Assembly: GCF_008367235.1 (NCBI RefSeq)
Contig: NZ_VTZS01000001.1
Location: 806,001-870,000, forward strand
Direction of reading: 5' to 3'
DNA length: 64,000 nucleotides
DNA from: Pareuzebyella sediminis
GTDB lineage: Bacteria; Bacteroidota; Bacteroidia; Flavobacteriales; Flavobacteriaceae
Shown: positions 16,686 to 26,204 of the stretch, piece after piece
How positions within the stretch are numbered: the first letter of the stretch is position 1
Layout: every line of letters starts with the position of its first letter
Translations under genes and position numbers: made by a program
The notes under the pieces: model-generated
The model's input: only the letters and a program-made list of their open reading frames with translations
What the model was told of the DNA's origin: nothing
Database searches by the model: none

Positions 16686-17726
16686 CTACAGTTTTCTAAC
16701 ACCAATGGCATAGGCGTGCTTAGGGTTTTCAACGAGCAGCCGGGAGATTTCCTGTTTTGAGAACCCTTCATTTCGCAATGCCGGAATCAATTTTTCGAAT
16801 AAGGAGGTATAGCCCCTAAAATCTCCTCCACTCGGCTCTCCTACAGTATACCACCCTGAATCGTGTGAAATGAGTATGTGATCTAACATATCATTTTCTT
16901 TGCAACGTAAAAGGGTTTCTACAAACCATTCTATCCTATCCTTTTCTTCGCTTATGTGATCTAAAGATACCCAAGCGCCCTGGGCCACCGCCTCCTCATA
17001 TCCATCAAACGTACCTCCTTGGGCATGGGTCCAAACAAAGGCCGCGGGGGAAACCCCCATTTCTTTTAAAATACGAAGTTGAGCCATGGCGGGTTCATCA
17101 GGGCCCGTATGGGAAACAATGGTCAACCCTGATCCTAAATGGGTAATCGCAGCAGCCTTAATAATCTTTTTGTGCATGGTCGACAATTCTGCTTCACCGT
17201 CTACGGATATCTTTATAAAACCTGGGCGTATACCTGAATTGTCTATCCCGTTATGAAACTCATTCAACCAAATATCGGCCCATTTTTCCGCTTGCATTGA
17301 TTCCATATTTTTAGGAATATATTTATTATTCCGAGCCCCATAGAAGCCTGTATTTGTTAGAATATTCATTCCGGTTATATTCGATAATTCCCTTAAAACA
17401 TAGGGGTCACGGCCCAGATAGGCGGGCGTGCAATCTATGAAGGTGTTAACACCCCGAGCCTTGGCTTCCTCTAAGAAGGGTGTAGTACGTTTGACCACTT
17501 TATCCCGGTCCCAGCGCTGATACCCTGTACTATCGGCACCGATCCAATCGACCATCACATGTTCATGTATGAGTGAAAGGCCCATGTCATCCAAAGGAAT
17601 CGTTCCGTTTACAGTCATTATTTGGGAAAAGGTCAAGTTATACCAAATCAGTAATAATGGAATTAAAAGAAGACGCGATCTTCTCCCATCAGGATGGCTA
17701 TATGTTGTCACTTTCATAGTAAGCAT
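16686..17726 (-). CDS. Phosphotriesterase-family metal hydrolase, secreted
   Basis: A 346-aa member of the phosphotriesterase-related amidohydrolase family. An N-terminal signal (hydrophobic LLLIPLLLIWYNLTFSQ) predicts export. Metal ligands are visible: HEH in LSLIHEHVMVDW, the carbamylated Lys in PGFIKISVDGE, His in IVSHTGPD, and Asp in LISHDSGW. Members include lactonases and promiscuous organophosphate hydrolases, so a lactone or ester substrate is likely. The gene appears monocistronic. There are two nearby Met codons (residues 1 and 4), so the exact start is uncertain by a few residues. Confidence 0.87.
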   Translation of the reverse strand: MLTMKVTTYSHPDGRRSRLLLIPLLLIWYNLTFSQIMTVNGTIPLDDMGLSLIHEHVMVDWIGADSTGYQRWDRDKVVKRTTPFLEEAKARGVNTFIDCTPAYLGRDPYVLRELSNITGMNILTNTGFYGARNNKYIPKNMESMQAEKWADIWLNEFHNGIDNSGIRPGFIKISVDGEAELSTMHKKIIKAAAITHLGSGLTIVSHTGPDEPAMAQLRILKEMGVSPAAFVWTHAQGGTFDGYEEAVAQGAWVSLDHISEEKDRIEWFVETLLRCKENDMLDHILISHDSGWYTVGEPSGGDFRGYTSLFEKLIPALRNEGFSKQEISRLLVENPKHAYAIGVRKL

Positions 17727-17882
17727 ATTTAGATGATCTGCCCTTAAATTACAACAATTTCAATAATTGTTCGGGTAAAGAGCTATATCGATTCGATACA
17801 ATGTTTATAACCTAGTTAAAAACTAATACCTGCACCAAATCGCTCCAAGATGATATTGGCTATCTTTATAAAAACCCACAAA

Positions 17883-18290
17883 ATGAACGATAGAGATCAC
17901 TATCTTTTAGGCGTTCGGCCAGAAATTCCCGCCGCTAGAATAACCGATGACATGACTGCCGAAGAGCAGTTTCAAAACCGAACATTGCGCCCCGTTATCA
18001 AATTTCAGAACAATCTTCTTATTGCGGCATTCAAAAATTATATCCGAAAATATAAGAATTCGTTCTTTGATCTATCGTTGGAGAAACGATTGACCTATAT
18101 TGAAAATGCCATTCAAAAGGATATCAAATTTCGAAATTCCCTCAAAGGAATGATCATTGGTCAGTTTACCATAACGGAGTACGAAACCTATATTAGACAT
18201 TCTTCGGCCCTTAACAAGCGAATGATGGGCATGGTCATTGCCCGCCTGAAAGATCAGATTCAACTTTTTGAAATGGAAGCACTAGTTTGA
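17883..18290 (+). CDS. Conserved flavobacterial hypothetical protein (often mislabelled glyoxalase)
   Basis: The 135-aa protein starts with MNDRDHYLLGVRPEIPAARI, an N-terminus I recognise from a conserved Flavobacteriaceae family that is frequently annotated as glyoxalase without the fold being evident. I therefore start at ATG 17883 rather than at the upstream ATG 17850, which adds unconserved residues. The rest is basic and helical (IRKYKNSFFDLSLEKRL, KGMIIGQFTITEYETYI). There are no membrane segments. The last 9 bases overlap the convergent DUF2461 gene tail to tail. Function unknown. Confidence 0.75.
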   Translation: MNDRDHYLLGVRPEIPAARITDDMTAEEQFQNRTLRPVIKFQNNLLIAAFKNYIRKYKNSFFDLSLEKRLTYIENAIQKDIKFRNSLKGMIIGQFTITEYETYIRHSSALNKRMMGMVIARLKDQIQLFEMEALV

Positions 18291-18965
18291 GAATAGGGGT
18301 GTACCGTTAATATCGGTAGTCAGCACTTCGCTCATGTAATCGAAATAAGGCCTGATAACCCGAAACGAGCGATCTACTTGATCAATAAATTTTGGAGCCA
18401 GTACTTCTTTATCAGTAAAATTTCTAGTAAAGATGTATTGCTTCTTTTTTATAAGGTCAATATTGACATGATCACGATCGAACCCTTTTGGGGCCGTTTT
18501 AACTTCACCTCCTTTTATCTCGCCCCATATCTCGGTTAGGTTTTTATCATTTATTATTTGGCGAATCTCAGTGGCATCTTGTTCAAATTCTTTTCTAATT
18601 CGCAATAAATCTTCTTTGTCAGGTTGCCAAAAACCCGTAGCGACGAAACTGTTTCCTGGTTCGATGTGTAGATAATAGCCACCCCTCAGTCTTATTCCTG
18701 CCCTTGTAAAGGATCCTGAAAAATGGGTCTTATAAGGGGTCTTGTCATTTGAGAACCGAATATCTCTATAAATACGAAACATTTTCATCTTATCGATTTC
18801 ATCATGCCCACGTAACCTTTCCATTACAAGAGTAAAAAATCCTTTTACCTCTTGTTGGTGCCTCTTGAATTCCTTTTTATGGGCGGTAAACCAATCACGG
18901 TCGTTATTTTCTTTGAGATTTTCTAAAAAATACAAAGCTTCCTTAGTAATTAGTGGATGTAACAT
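18282..18965 (-). CDS. DUF2461 family protein
   Basis: A 227-aa member of DUF2461 (TIGR02453 type), recognised by FLENLKENNDRDWFTAHK near the N-terminus, RIYRDIRFSNDKTPYKTHF, and GGYYLHIEPGNSFVATGFW followed by LLRIRKEF. The family has no established biochemical role. The gene is single and its 3' end overlaps the neighbouring plus-strand gene by 9 bp. The length is normal for the family. Confidence 0.88.
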   Translation of the reverse strand: MLHPLITKEALYFLENLKENNDRDWFTAHKKEFKRHQQEVKGFFTLVMERLRGHDEIDKMKMFRIYRDIRFSNDKTPYKTHFSGSFTRAGIRLRGGYYLHIEPGNSFVATGFWQPDKEDLLRIRKEFEQDATEIRQIINDKNLTEIWGEIKGGEVKTAPKGFDRDHVNIDLIKKKQYIFTRNFTDKEVLAPKFIDQVDRSFRVIRPYFDYMSEVLTTDINGTPLFSN

Positions 18966-19011
18966 ACGACCAAAATGTTGTTAATTATGCTAAAGTTAAC
19001 CAATTTGCGAA

Positions 19012-19040
19012 TTTGTCTTTTAGAATAATCAGTATTTTTG
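19012..19040 (+). promoter_or_regulatory. Bacteroidetes-type promoter of cysE-cysM
   Basis: TTTG at 19012-19015 (-33 element) and TATTTTTG at 19033-19040 (-7 element, matching TAnnTTTG) are separated by 17 bases, within the 17-23 range of the Bacteroidetes primary sigma factor. The start codon at 19057 is close, implying a very short leader. Confidence 0.7.
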
Positions 19041-19056
19041 AACCAACAGAGAGCCT

Positions 19057-19851
19057 ATGAACCAAGATTCTATAATCGAGAAAATAAACTGGCACAAAAA
19101 ACAGCCTAATCTTCGATACAAACTCAAAGAAAAAACGGAAGCCTTTACAAACCTTCTTTTTTACACGCTTTTTGATATTGATACTCCCGTTGAAAAAAAC
19201 CTCGGAAAATTACATTCCATTTTTGATGAACTTGTAGACTTAGCCTGCTGGGACCTTGACAAACCTTGCAAAAGTCTTTGGGAAGGCTATGTAGAGAAAC
19301 TTCCGGAAATATTAAAGCGTTTAAACCTTGATGCTGAAGCTACGGTCAATTGCGACCCTGCTTCCCTATCCATTGAAGAGGTATATATGGCATATCCGGG
19401 ATTTTATGCCATTGCCATTTATAGGCTTGCCCACGAACTCTACCAAAGTGGATTTCCATTGGTACCTCGCTTAATGACGGAATATGCCCACAGGCAGACC
19501 GGTGTGGATATTAATCCAGGTGCGCAAATCGGCGACTCTTTTCATATCGACCACGGCACCGGAGTAGTTATAGGGGAAACCGCCGTCATAAAGAATCATG
19601 TGAAGATTTATCAAGGAGTAACCTTAGGTGGACTTTATGTGGCCAAACACCTTCAGAAAATCAAAAGGCACCCTACTATTGAAAATAACGTTACCATTTA
19701 TGCCAATGCCACTATTCTTGGTGGGGATACTATTATCGGTGAAAATTCTATCATAGGAGGAAATGCGTGGCTTACCGAATCAGTACCTTCGAATTCTACG
19801 GTTTTTCATACACCTGAAATAAAGATAAAAACTCAAACCAATGCCTCATAG
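19057..19851 (+). CDS. cysE: Serine O-acetyltransferase
   Basis: Acetylates serine with acetyl-CoA, the first step of cysteine synthesis. The 264-aa protein has an N-terminal helical domain and a C-terminal left-handed beta-helix with hexapeptide repeats: HRQTGVDINPGAQIGDSFHIDHGTG, VVIGETAVI, YQGVTLGGL, RHPTIENNVTIYANATILG. The Asp-His pairs of the active site are in DINPGA and IDHGTG. The gene overlaps cysM by 11 bp, so the two enzymes are translationally coupled. A consensus promoter sits directly upstream. Confidence 0.93.
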   Translation: MNQDSIIEKINWHKKQPNLRYKLKEKTEAFTNLLFYTLFDIDTPVEKNLGKLHSIFDELVDLACWDLDKPCKSLWEGYVEKLPEILKRLNLDAEATVNCDPASLSIEEVYMAYPGFYAIAIYRLAHELYQSGFPLVPRLMTEYAHRQTGVDINPGAQIGDSFHIDHGTGVVIGETAVIKNHVKIYQGVTLGGLYVAKHLQKIKRHPTIENNVTIYANATILGGDTIIGENSIIGGNAWLTESVPSNSTVFHTPEIKIKTQTNAS

Positions 19852-20725
19852 TCTCCTAGATCTTATCGGAAATACGCCTTTGGTCGAAGCACGAGTTGTG
19901 AACCCGAATAAAAGCGTAAGACTCTTTTTCAAACTTGAGGGACACAACCCTGGAGGAAGTGTTAAAGATCGTGCTGCCAATAATATGATCAAATCGGGAC
20001 TTGAACGCGGGGATTTTGATACAGGTTCTAAATTGATAGAGGCCACTAGTGGAAACACAGGTATTGCGCTGGCAATGATAGCTTGTATATACGGACTTGA
20101 CATTGAGCTGGTTATGCCTGAAAACAGCACCAAAGAGCGCGTTCAGACCATGAAGGCCTATGGGGCGAAAGTAACACTTACTTCGGCCGATATAGGCATA
20201 GAGGGCGCCCGTGACTACGCGGAAAGCAAAGTAAAGAATGAGGGCTTTATCATGATCAACCAGTTTGCGAACGACGATAATTGGAAGGCCCATTACAAAT
20301 CGACCGGACCGGAAATTTGGAGGGACACCGAAGAAAAAATAACCCATTTCGTTTCCGCCATGGGAACGACGGGTACAATCATGGGCACCTCTACCTTCTT
20401 GAAAGAGAAAAATAATGATATACAGATTGTTGGTGTACAGCCCACGGACGAATCGAAAATACCAGGCATCCGAAAATGGCCGGTGGAATATTTACCTAAA
20501 ATATTCGATGCCAAAAAAGTCGATCAGGTCATAGAGGTCAGTGAACATGAAGCAATTCACATGGCCCAACGCCTGGCCAAAGAGGAGGGTATTTTTTCAG
20601 GAATGAGTAGCGGAGGGGCCGCGACCGCTGCTTTAAAACTGGCCGCTAGTCTGGAAAGTGGGGTTATCGTTTCGATCGTGTGCGACCGGGGTGATCGTTA
20701 CTTGTCTTCAGATCTGTTCGAGTAA
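19841..20725 (+). CDS. cysM: Cysteine synthase B (O-acetylserine sulfhydrylase), PLP enzyme
   Basis: Converts O-acetylserine and sulfide (or thiosulfate) to cysteine. The PLP lysine is Lys42 in GGSVKDRAANN; the substrate loop EATSGNTGIALA, the phosphate-binding glycine loop GTTGTIMGTS, and GMSSGGAATAAL near the C-terminus are all intact. At 294 aa it is the CysM type rather than the longer CysK. It starts inside the last codons of cysE, and the pair forms a complete serine-to-cysteine module. Confidence 0.93.
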   Translation: MPHSLLDLIGNTPLVEARVVNPNKSVRLFFKLEGHNPGGSVKDRAANNMIKSGLERGDFDTGSKLIEATSGNTGIALAMIACIYGLDIELVMPENSTKERVQTMKAYGAKVTLTSADIGIEGARDYAESKVKNEGFIMINQFANDDNWKAHYKSTGPEIWRDTEEKITHFVSAMGTTGTIMGTSTFLKEKNNDIQIVGVQPTDESKIPGIRKWPVEYLPKIFDAKKVDQVIEVSEHEAIHMAQRLAKEEGIFSGMSSGGAATAALKLAASLESGVIVSIVCDRGDRYLSSDLFE

Positions 20726-20762
20726 ATCATTTTATAAACAGAGCTTCATTCTTCTATAGGTA

Positions 20763-21560
20763 TTAGTCCAAAGCCTCCGCCATTCCCTTTTTGAAGGCCT
20801 CAAAGTCTTGAAGGTAATTATGCCCCCCCTCTTTTATACTGAATAGTTTTTTATGATCGGTCGCCATACTTTCATACAACTTTTTTGCGGCTTCATAGGG
20901 TATAACTTCGTCGTTTGTCCCATGAAAAATGTATATGGGGCAACTAATGTGTTGTACGTATTCATTGGATGGAAAGCGATATCGCGATAGCCATTCCACC
21001 GGCAAAAAAGGAAAACGATGACTGCCCAAAGCTACCGCACTATAAAAAGGGGATTCCAAAATGAGCTTCGACGGATTGTTTTTAGAGGCCAGCCAAGTGG
21101 CAATACCTGTACCGAATGATCGACCATAGACTACTATATCCTGCTCGTTATAATTCTCTAAAATATAGTTATAGAAAAGTTGAGCATCACTATAGAGGGC
21201 CTCTTCGCTCAATTCACCAGTACTTTTACCATAGGTTCTATAATCGACCAACAACGATTCATATCCTTTTGATGAAAAGAGATTAGCCACATGGATGAGA
21301 TGCGATATATTCCCTGAATTTCCATGAAAATAAATTACTATGCCCCTTGATTCAGCCTGTTTAATATGTACGGCATTGAGTTCGGCCCCATCTTGCGTTT
21401 TTAAAAAAATCTCTTCGTAGTCTTGGCAAAAATCATAGGTATGGTTCAAAGGCATTTTCGAGGGGAAAAATATTAGCCGTTCTTGATACCTATAGGCCAA
21501 AACCGTCAAAGACACATACAATCCAATGAGTAAAAACGCCCATATCCTAACCCTTCGCAT
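20763..21560 (-). CDS. Alpha/beta hydrolase, membrane-anchored (BEM46/ABHD-like)
   Basis: A 265-aa alpha/beta hydrolase. One N-terminal membrane helix (WAFLLIGLYVSLTVLAY) precedes GIVIYFHGNSGNIS (oxyanion region), DYRTYGKSTG, the nucleophile elbow VYGRSFGTGIA, IYIFHGTNDEVIP with the likely acid, and GGHNYLQ with the catalytic His. This fits the BEM46/ABHD13-like group of serine hydrolases. The substrate is unknown. The gene lies 45 bp downstream of corA and could be co-transcribed. Confidence 0.87.
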   Translation of the reverse strand: MRRVRIWAFLLIGLYVSLTVLAYRYQERLIFFPSKMPLNHTYDFCQDYEEIFLKTQDGAELNAVHIKQAESRGIVIYFHGNSGNISHLIHVANLFSSKGYESLLVDYRTYGKSTGELSEEALYSDAQLFYNYILENYNEQDIVVYGRSFGTGIATWLASKNNPSKLILESPFYSAVALGSHRFPFLPVEWLSRYRFPSNEYVQHISCPIYIFHGTNDEVIPYEAAKKLYESMATDHKKLFSIKEGGHNYLQDFEAFKKGMAEALD

Positions 21561-21605
21561 CGACTAATCCTTTTTAAAATAAGTAATAATCATAGTCAAA
21601 CTTTA

Positions 21606-22697
21606 CTAGAGCCATCTTTTTCTCTTGAAATAAATAATCATCGCAATAAATAGAAAAAGCATTACTCCTAAAACCATATAATATCCATTTTCCCAATGAA
21701 GTTCTGGCATATGGTCAAAATTCATACCGTATATACCGGCTATAAACGTCAAAGGTATAAAGATCGAGGCCATAATGGTCAGCACTTTCATCACCTCGTT
21801 CATTTTATTACTAATGTTACTCATGTACATCTCCATCAGACTCATTGACATTTCTCGATAAATCTGTAGGCTTTCATTGATTTCCAACGAATGGTCAAGC
21901 ACATCTCTTAGAAATACCTTGGTGTCTTTTGAAATGAGCGCGTTTTGCGTATCTATCAATCTACTAATGAGCTCTTTTACAGGAAAAATTGAGCGTCGGA
22001 TCTTAAGTACTTCTTTTTTTAGCTGCTGGATGTTTTGGGCGACCTCAGGTGTAGGATTTGTATAGACCATCTCTTCTAGATGTTCTATTTTATCGTTCAA
22101 ATGTTCTAGCACGGCAAAATAGTTATCCACTATAGCGTCCAATAGGGCAAAGTACAAGTAATCCGCACCTTGCGAGCGTATACGCCCCAATTTATTTTTA
22201 ACACGTTCCCTTACACCATTGAACACATCATATTCCAGTTCTTGAAACACGATTACACAATTTTCAAGAAGCACCATGGCCACATGTTCTCCGACCACTT
22301 CACTTTCTTGATTGATATACAGCATTTTGTAAACCCCAAAAATATAGTTCTCGTATTCATCTATTTTCGGTCTTTGGTGTGTATTGACCGTATCTTCCAT
22401 CACTAGAGGATTCAAACCGAACCGACGCCCCACTTTTTCGATGAATTTTTCATCACTCAGGCCTGCTATATCCACCCACGAGACCAATGGAGGGGCTTTG
22501 TGTATCACGATTTCATCAATATTTCCCGGAGCATGTACATTGAGCTCGGTCTCGTTGTATTCCAAGATTTTCACAAAGGTTTCCGTACCTTCCCTACGCC
22601 CCATGTAGGTGATGGTACCTGGGGCCTCTCCCATTTTTTTTTGAAACCTTGATGGTCTTTTAGGAATGATCTTCCCTAATTTTATTTTTTTGCCCAT
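21606..22697 (-). CDS. corA: Magnesium/cobalt transporter CorA
   Basis: An inner-membrane divalent cation channel. The 363-aa protein has a long cytoplasmic domain with the helical stalk (MEDTVNTHQRPKIDEYENYIF, IEHLEEMVYTNPTPEVAQN) and two C-terminal membrane helices. The signature GMN filter occurs in IYGMNFDHMPEL between them, and the tail is basic (YFKRKRWL). Features and length match the family fully. A second downstream gene on the same strand is a hydrolase; no link is known. Confidence 0.94.
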   Translation of the reverse strand: MGKKIKLGKIIPKRPSRFQKKMGEAPGTITYMGRREGTETFVKILEYNETELNVHAPGNIDEIVIHKAPPLVSWVDIAGLSDEKFIEKVGRRFGLNPLVMEDTVNTHQRPKIDEYENYIFGVYKMLYINQESEVVGEHVAMVLLENCVIVFQELEYDVFNGVRERVKNKLGRIRSQGADYLYFALLDAIVDNYFAVLEHLNDKIEHLEEMVYTNPTPEVAQNIQQLKKEVLKIRRSIFPVKELISRLIDTQNALISKDTKVFLRDVLDHSLEINESLQIYREMSMSLMEMYMSNISNKMNEVMKVLTIMASIFIPLTFIAGIYGMNFDHMPELHWENGYYMVLGVMLFLFIAMIIYFKRKRWL

Positions 22698-22771
22698 AAT
22701 TGACCGCTGCTTTGATCGTTTTTGTATTTGATATAAATATAGGGAACTTCCGTCGAGATCCTTATTGAACT

Positions 22772-23581
22772 TTACAGGCCTTCGTCTTCAGTTTCCTGAC
22801 CAAATTCTACAGCGTGCAGTATGAGCCCTGATCCCGGTGCTACATAAGTGAGTTTTTGATTGCTGTTCCTTTGAAGGGAGCGCTTAATGTCGTTCAAACT
22901 GAGCTCTCCCTTCCCTAGCTGAATGAGGGCTCCCATCATCATCCGTATTTGATACCTCATAAACCCCTTTCCTTTTATAATTAGCGTATAACTTGAAGAA
23001 GGAAAAAAATTGGCTTCGAACATATTATTTTCACAAATCTCACAGGAAATAACTTTTCTTAAGGTATTGGTACTTTTTTGCAATCTGGCCGTGTAGACAT
23101 CAAAATAATGTGTTCCCTCAAAAATTTTGGCTCCCTCGATCATTCGGTCGATTTTTAAATCTTCCAAAATATTAGCCATAAAGGGGGCACAAAAAGGATG
23201 GTTTTTTTGACCAAATGAAAAAAGATAGACGTATTCTTTCGTCTTTACACTTTTTATGATATTAAAAGACTTATCGACCTGTTCAACAGACAATGCCCTT
23301 ATATCCGATGGGAGGTTGAAGTTTAATAATTTGTTGAAGGCAACCAAATCTTCTAAAGGGTCTCCCTCCAAAAAAATCTCAACACCCATGTCGAGTGCCG
23401 AAACTTTAGCATCGGTTCTACCTGATCCTAAAATTTTGAAATTTCTAGAGGGAAGTATGAACTTTAGGGTTTTCGCCAACATACCTTCAACGGTTTTCCG
23501 TTCAGGCTGTTTTTGCCATCCGCTGAATCTAAATCCTAAATATTGCAAACGTAACAAGTAATAACTTCGAAGAGGTTTCAT
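22772..23581 (-). CDS. truA: tRNA pseudouridine synthase A
   Basis: Makes pseudouridine at positions 38-40 of tRNA anticodon arms. The catalytic Asp is in GSGRTDAKVSALDM, and YYLLRLQYLGFRFSGWQKQP is the typical N-terminus, together with RYQIRMMMGALIQLGKG near the end. I place the start at ATG 23581, because the 18 residues before it in an extended frame are not family-like. About 270 aa is normal. The gene is divergent from a small membrane-protein gene, 71 bp away. Confidence 0.92.
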   Translation of the reverse strand: MKPLRSYYLLRLQYLGFRFSGWQKQPERKTVEGMLAKTLKFILPSRNFKILGSGRTDAKVSALDMGVEIFLEGDPLEDLVAFNKLLNFNLPSDIRALSVEQVDKSFNIIKSVKTKEYVYLFSFGQKNHPFCAPFMANILEDLKIDRMIEGAKIFEGTHYFDVYTARLQKSTNTLRKVISCEICENNMFEANFFPSSSYTLIIKGKGFMRYQIRMMMGALIQLGKGELSLNDIKRSLQRNSNQKLTYVAPGSGLILHAVEFGQETEDEGL

Positions 23582-23652
23582 TCGTGTTGGCTTTTGCACC
23601 AAGCTAACGATTTTTTCGTATTTTGTAATACACAATCAACCGTTCTGCCATT

Positions 23653-24090
23653 ATGACAACAAACCTTAAAACCAAACCACCCTATTGGTTCTGGGCCGTC
23701 AGTGTGATTGCACTACTCTGGAATCTCATGGGCGTAGCCGCATACTTAGGCGATGCCTTTATGACCGCCGAAGACCTCGCTCAGCTTTCACCGGATATGC
23801 AATCCCTATACGAATCAAGGCCCGCATGGGTAACCGGTGCCTATGCCATCGCTGTTTGGTCAGGAACGTTAGGTTGTATCGCCCTTCTTCTGAGGAAAAA
23901 ATGGGCCATTACCTTATTGATACTATCGCTAATCGGTGTATTAGCCCAAAATGTCTATCAGTTTTTTATGAGCGACACCTTTGAAGTATTAGGTACCGAA
24001 GCAGTATATCTTCCTATAGTGATTATTCTGGTAACCATTATGCTCGTTTTGTTCGCCAGGACTTCGGCCAACAAAAACTGGATCGTTTAA
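23653..24090 (+). CDS. Hypothetical membrane protein with four predicted helices
   Basis: The 145-aa protein has four predicted transmembrane helices (about residues 12-32, 64-80, 86-103 and 118-137), with the loop after helix 1 containing LAQLSPDMQSLYESRPAW. I know similar flavobacterial proteins only as hypothetical or loosely 'sugar transporter'-labelled; no transport motif is evident. A near-consensus promoter (TTG at 23594-23596, then TATTTTG at 23619-23625) lies upstream. Confidence 0.7.
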   Translation: MTTNLKTKPPYWFWAVSVIALLWNLMGVAAYLGDAFMTAEDLAQLSPDMQSLYESRPAWVTGAYAIAVWSGTLGCIALLLRKKWAITLLILSLIGVLAQNVYQFFMSDTFEVLGTEAVYLPIVIILVTIMLVLFARTSANKNWIV

Positions 24091-24277
24091 CAATCCGTTC
24101 ACATCTGTGGGTTTCCGTTTGTCGTTGATGACGCCCCTCGAAACGCTAATAGTCCCTTCATATTTGTTCGTGCTAACCAAAATATGCTGCCCTTTATCGA
24201 TTTTTTCTAATATCCTTTTTTAAGGACCGTTTTTATATAATAATAGCCTCACCCCATAAGGTGAATAAATTGTTACT

Positions 24278-24760
24278 ATGAAAAATGTCTTTAAATTATT
24301 GACTTGGAAACGCTGTATTTACTTCTCAATTGCGGTTTTGACCCTTTTGATAGTTTTTAGTTTTTATGGGTTGTATTCCAACACATTTTATGTACTGAAA
24401 CCTGACAATTATATATTTCCCTTGCTCACCTTGGTACATTTTACCTTTCTTTACGTGCTATGGTTCAAAATCGAGGAAGGTGAACTTACAGACCCATTAA
24501 TGCGAAATGTCGAATATACCCTTTATGTGATATGTTTGGTATATCTATACGAAGCCTTCGAAACAGCCAGAATACTCATGACGTATTCAGAATTTGAGAA
24601 CTATGTAATACCGGAAACTTTTCTACCCATGGGCACTTTTATATTATCGCTACAAATTCTTCTTTTGATGCTTACCCTAATATCTTTTAAATACAGAAAA
24701 GACTTTGTGGGAGCTTATACATTCGACAATATCAACCAACATATTGATTCTTGGGAGTAA
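24278..24760 (+). CDS. Hypothetical membrane protein (160 aa, four helices)
   Basis: I do not recognise a family. Four hydrophobic stretches are visible: YFSIAVLTLLIVFSFYG, FPLLTLVHFTFLYVLWF, YTLYVICLVYLYEAF and FILSLQILLLMLTLISF. The loops are short and acidic, and both termini are probably cytoplasmic. There are no catalytic or binding motifs. It stands alone, convergent with the spondin-domain gene, and a hairpin lies between the two stops. Confidence 0.65.
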   Translation: MKNVFKLLTWKRCIYFSIAVLTLLIVFSFYGLYSNTFYVLKPDNYIFPLLTLVHFTFLYVLWFKIEEGELTDPLMRNVEYTLYVICLVYLYEAFETARILMTYSEFENYVIPETFLPMGTFILSLQILLLMLTLISFKYRKDFVGAYTFDNINQHIDSWE

Positions 24761-24777
24761 CCCCGTGTAAACTAAAA

Positions 24778-24807
24778 GATGGTCCAGAGATTAATGCCTG
24801 GACCATC
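24778..24807 (-). terminator. Hairpin terminator between convergent genes
   Basis: GATGGTCCAG and CTGGACCATC form a perfect 10-bp stem with a 10-nt loop. On the minus strand it is followed by TTTTAGTTTA, so it mainly ends the spondin-domain lipoprotein transcript. It may also stop the plus-strand gene. Confidence 0.75.
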
Positions 24808-24830
24808 ATTTATCAACTTCACCATCTATT

Positions 24831-26204
24831 TTAATAGGTCTCGATACTGAGCGATACCAAATTATACCCTCCCCTAGCATCTCCGTTGGCCGTTACACCG
24901 GCAGATGAGTTAACTACTCCTTTGCCAAATTGTACGTCATTTATTTCAGTTACCCTACGTACGGTGTTATCGGTATCATCCGCTCCGGTATTTGGTCCTG
25001 ATTGGAAAGGTGCCTGATCCGGACCAAACCCTATAGGTTGATCGACCTCGGTACCGGCATCAAAAAGATATACCTGTCTGGAGGCCTTTTCGTTGCCTTT
25101 CGATTTTCCTACACCGTGTGACAAAGCATAACCCATATCACCGAAGGATACAAACCAATCGTTGCTAAAAACGAACATCGAATTAATACCTAACTTATAT
25201 CCCTTGGGAACGTCAATCGTAAATGTTAGGCTCTCCCCGGGTCCTACGGGGGCGGTCTCATTGCTCTTGGCCCCTGGTAAGTGCAAGGTTTCGGTGATAT
25301 AATCAAAAAGAACCATATTGTTGCCATCTTCTGCGATTTGTTCTATTCCGCTTTCAGGAATTACCATTTCCCCTTCGGAAAAAACCGGGTCGTTGGCAGA
25401 TTCAAAGGCGTATACAACGCCTGGTGCAAATACGGTAAACGAAGAGGAAAGACGAACTGGCGCACCATCTTTTCCTACCTCGGTAAACCAGCTGTGAAGT
25501 GCGGTCGGATTACCCTCTCTTGCGATTTTTTCCAATCCAAAACCATAGTCCTCCTGCCCAACTTTAAAGAATGGACTATTCTGGGCGTGGAGTACGACCA
25601 CTCCTGGACTAATCGCAATAGGATTCGAATCCACATCGACCCCTCGAATATTCTCAATGGTCAGGGTAAATTGATCAGAACTATCGTCATAATCAAGCCA
25701 CACCTTCATATAATTCGTGACATCTTCTTCCACTACCCTAACCGCAGTATTATCATCAGGAATGCCAGTATCCATACCACCAAATGTGGCGGGATCCTCT
25801 TCTTCCGTACCATCATCCCAAAGATATATTTGATCGGTAATGTCGCCCTTTATAGGGCCATTACTATCGAATAAGGATATACCTTGTTCGCTCGGCGCAA
25901 AAAACCAATCATTGGATACGCCCGACATGGTTGCAAAGCTAAGCCTTGCACCGTTTACGGCCTTAAAGTCAATCGAGTATGACTGTCCTACAGCGGTCAA
26001 AGGTCCAGCTCCCATAGCCCCATTGGGAGTGTTAAAAGCCAATGCATTAAGATAGTTGACCGTATTGGTCAGCGTTACCTTGTAGGTCGTCGTGGGTTTT
26101 ACATCATCATCTCCAGGACCATGGCCAAAATGTTCACAAGAAGTGAATAGCAGTGCTGAACCTAATAAGGTAAGGCCGATAATTTTTTTCTTTACTCTTT
26201 TCAT
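24831..26204 (-). CDS. Lipoprotein with tandem spondin-like domains
   Basis: A 457-aa surface or periplasmic lipoprotein (lipobox LLFTSC). It contains two spondin_N-like halves. The first has YKVTLTNTVNYLNA with SNDWFFAPSEQGISLF, QIYLWDDGTEE and DDNTAVRVV; the second has TVFAPGVVYAFES with SNDWFVSFGDMGYALS, QVYLFDAGTEVDQP and DDTDNTVRRV. The repeated SNDWF, D-GTE and D-NT-R-V motifs point to an internal duplication. Spondin_N domains in animals mediate matrix adhesion; in bacteria the role is unknown. It is divergent from a two-component system (237 bp gap) that may regulate it. Confidence 0.82.
   Translation of the reverse strand: MKRVKKKIIGLTLLGSALLFTSCEHFGHGPGDDDVKPTTTYKVTLTNTVNYLNALAFNTPNGAMGAGPLTAVGQSYSIDFKAVNGARLSFATMSGVSNDWFFAPSEQGISLFDSNGPIKGDITDQIYLWDDGTEEEDPATFGGMDTGIPDDNTAVRVVEEDVTNYMKVWLDYDDSSDQFTLTIENIRGVDVDSNPIAISPGVVVLHAQNSPFFKVGQEDYGFGLEKIAREGNPTALHSWFTEVGKDGAPVRLSSSFTVFAPGVVYAFESANDPVFSEGEMVIPESGIEQIAEDGNNMVLFDYITETLHLPGAKSNETAPVGPGESLTFTIDVPKGYKLGINSMFVFSNDWFVSFGDMGYALSHGVGKSKGNEKASRQVYLFDAGTEVDQPIGFGPDQAPFQSGPNTGADDTDNTVRRVTEINDVQFGKGVVNSSAGVTANGDARGGYNLVSLSIETY

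Noticed and set aside
19856-20347. Minus-strand frame of 163 codons inside cysM
   Set aside because: Cysteine synthase on the other strand is certain and the antisense product resembles nothing.
25281-25874. Plus-strand frame of 197 codons
   Set aside because: It is a shadow of the spondin-domain lipoprotein, basic and repetitive without any domain.
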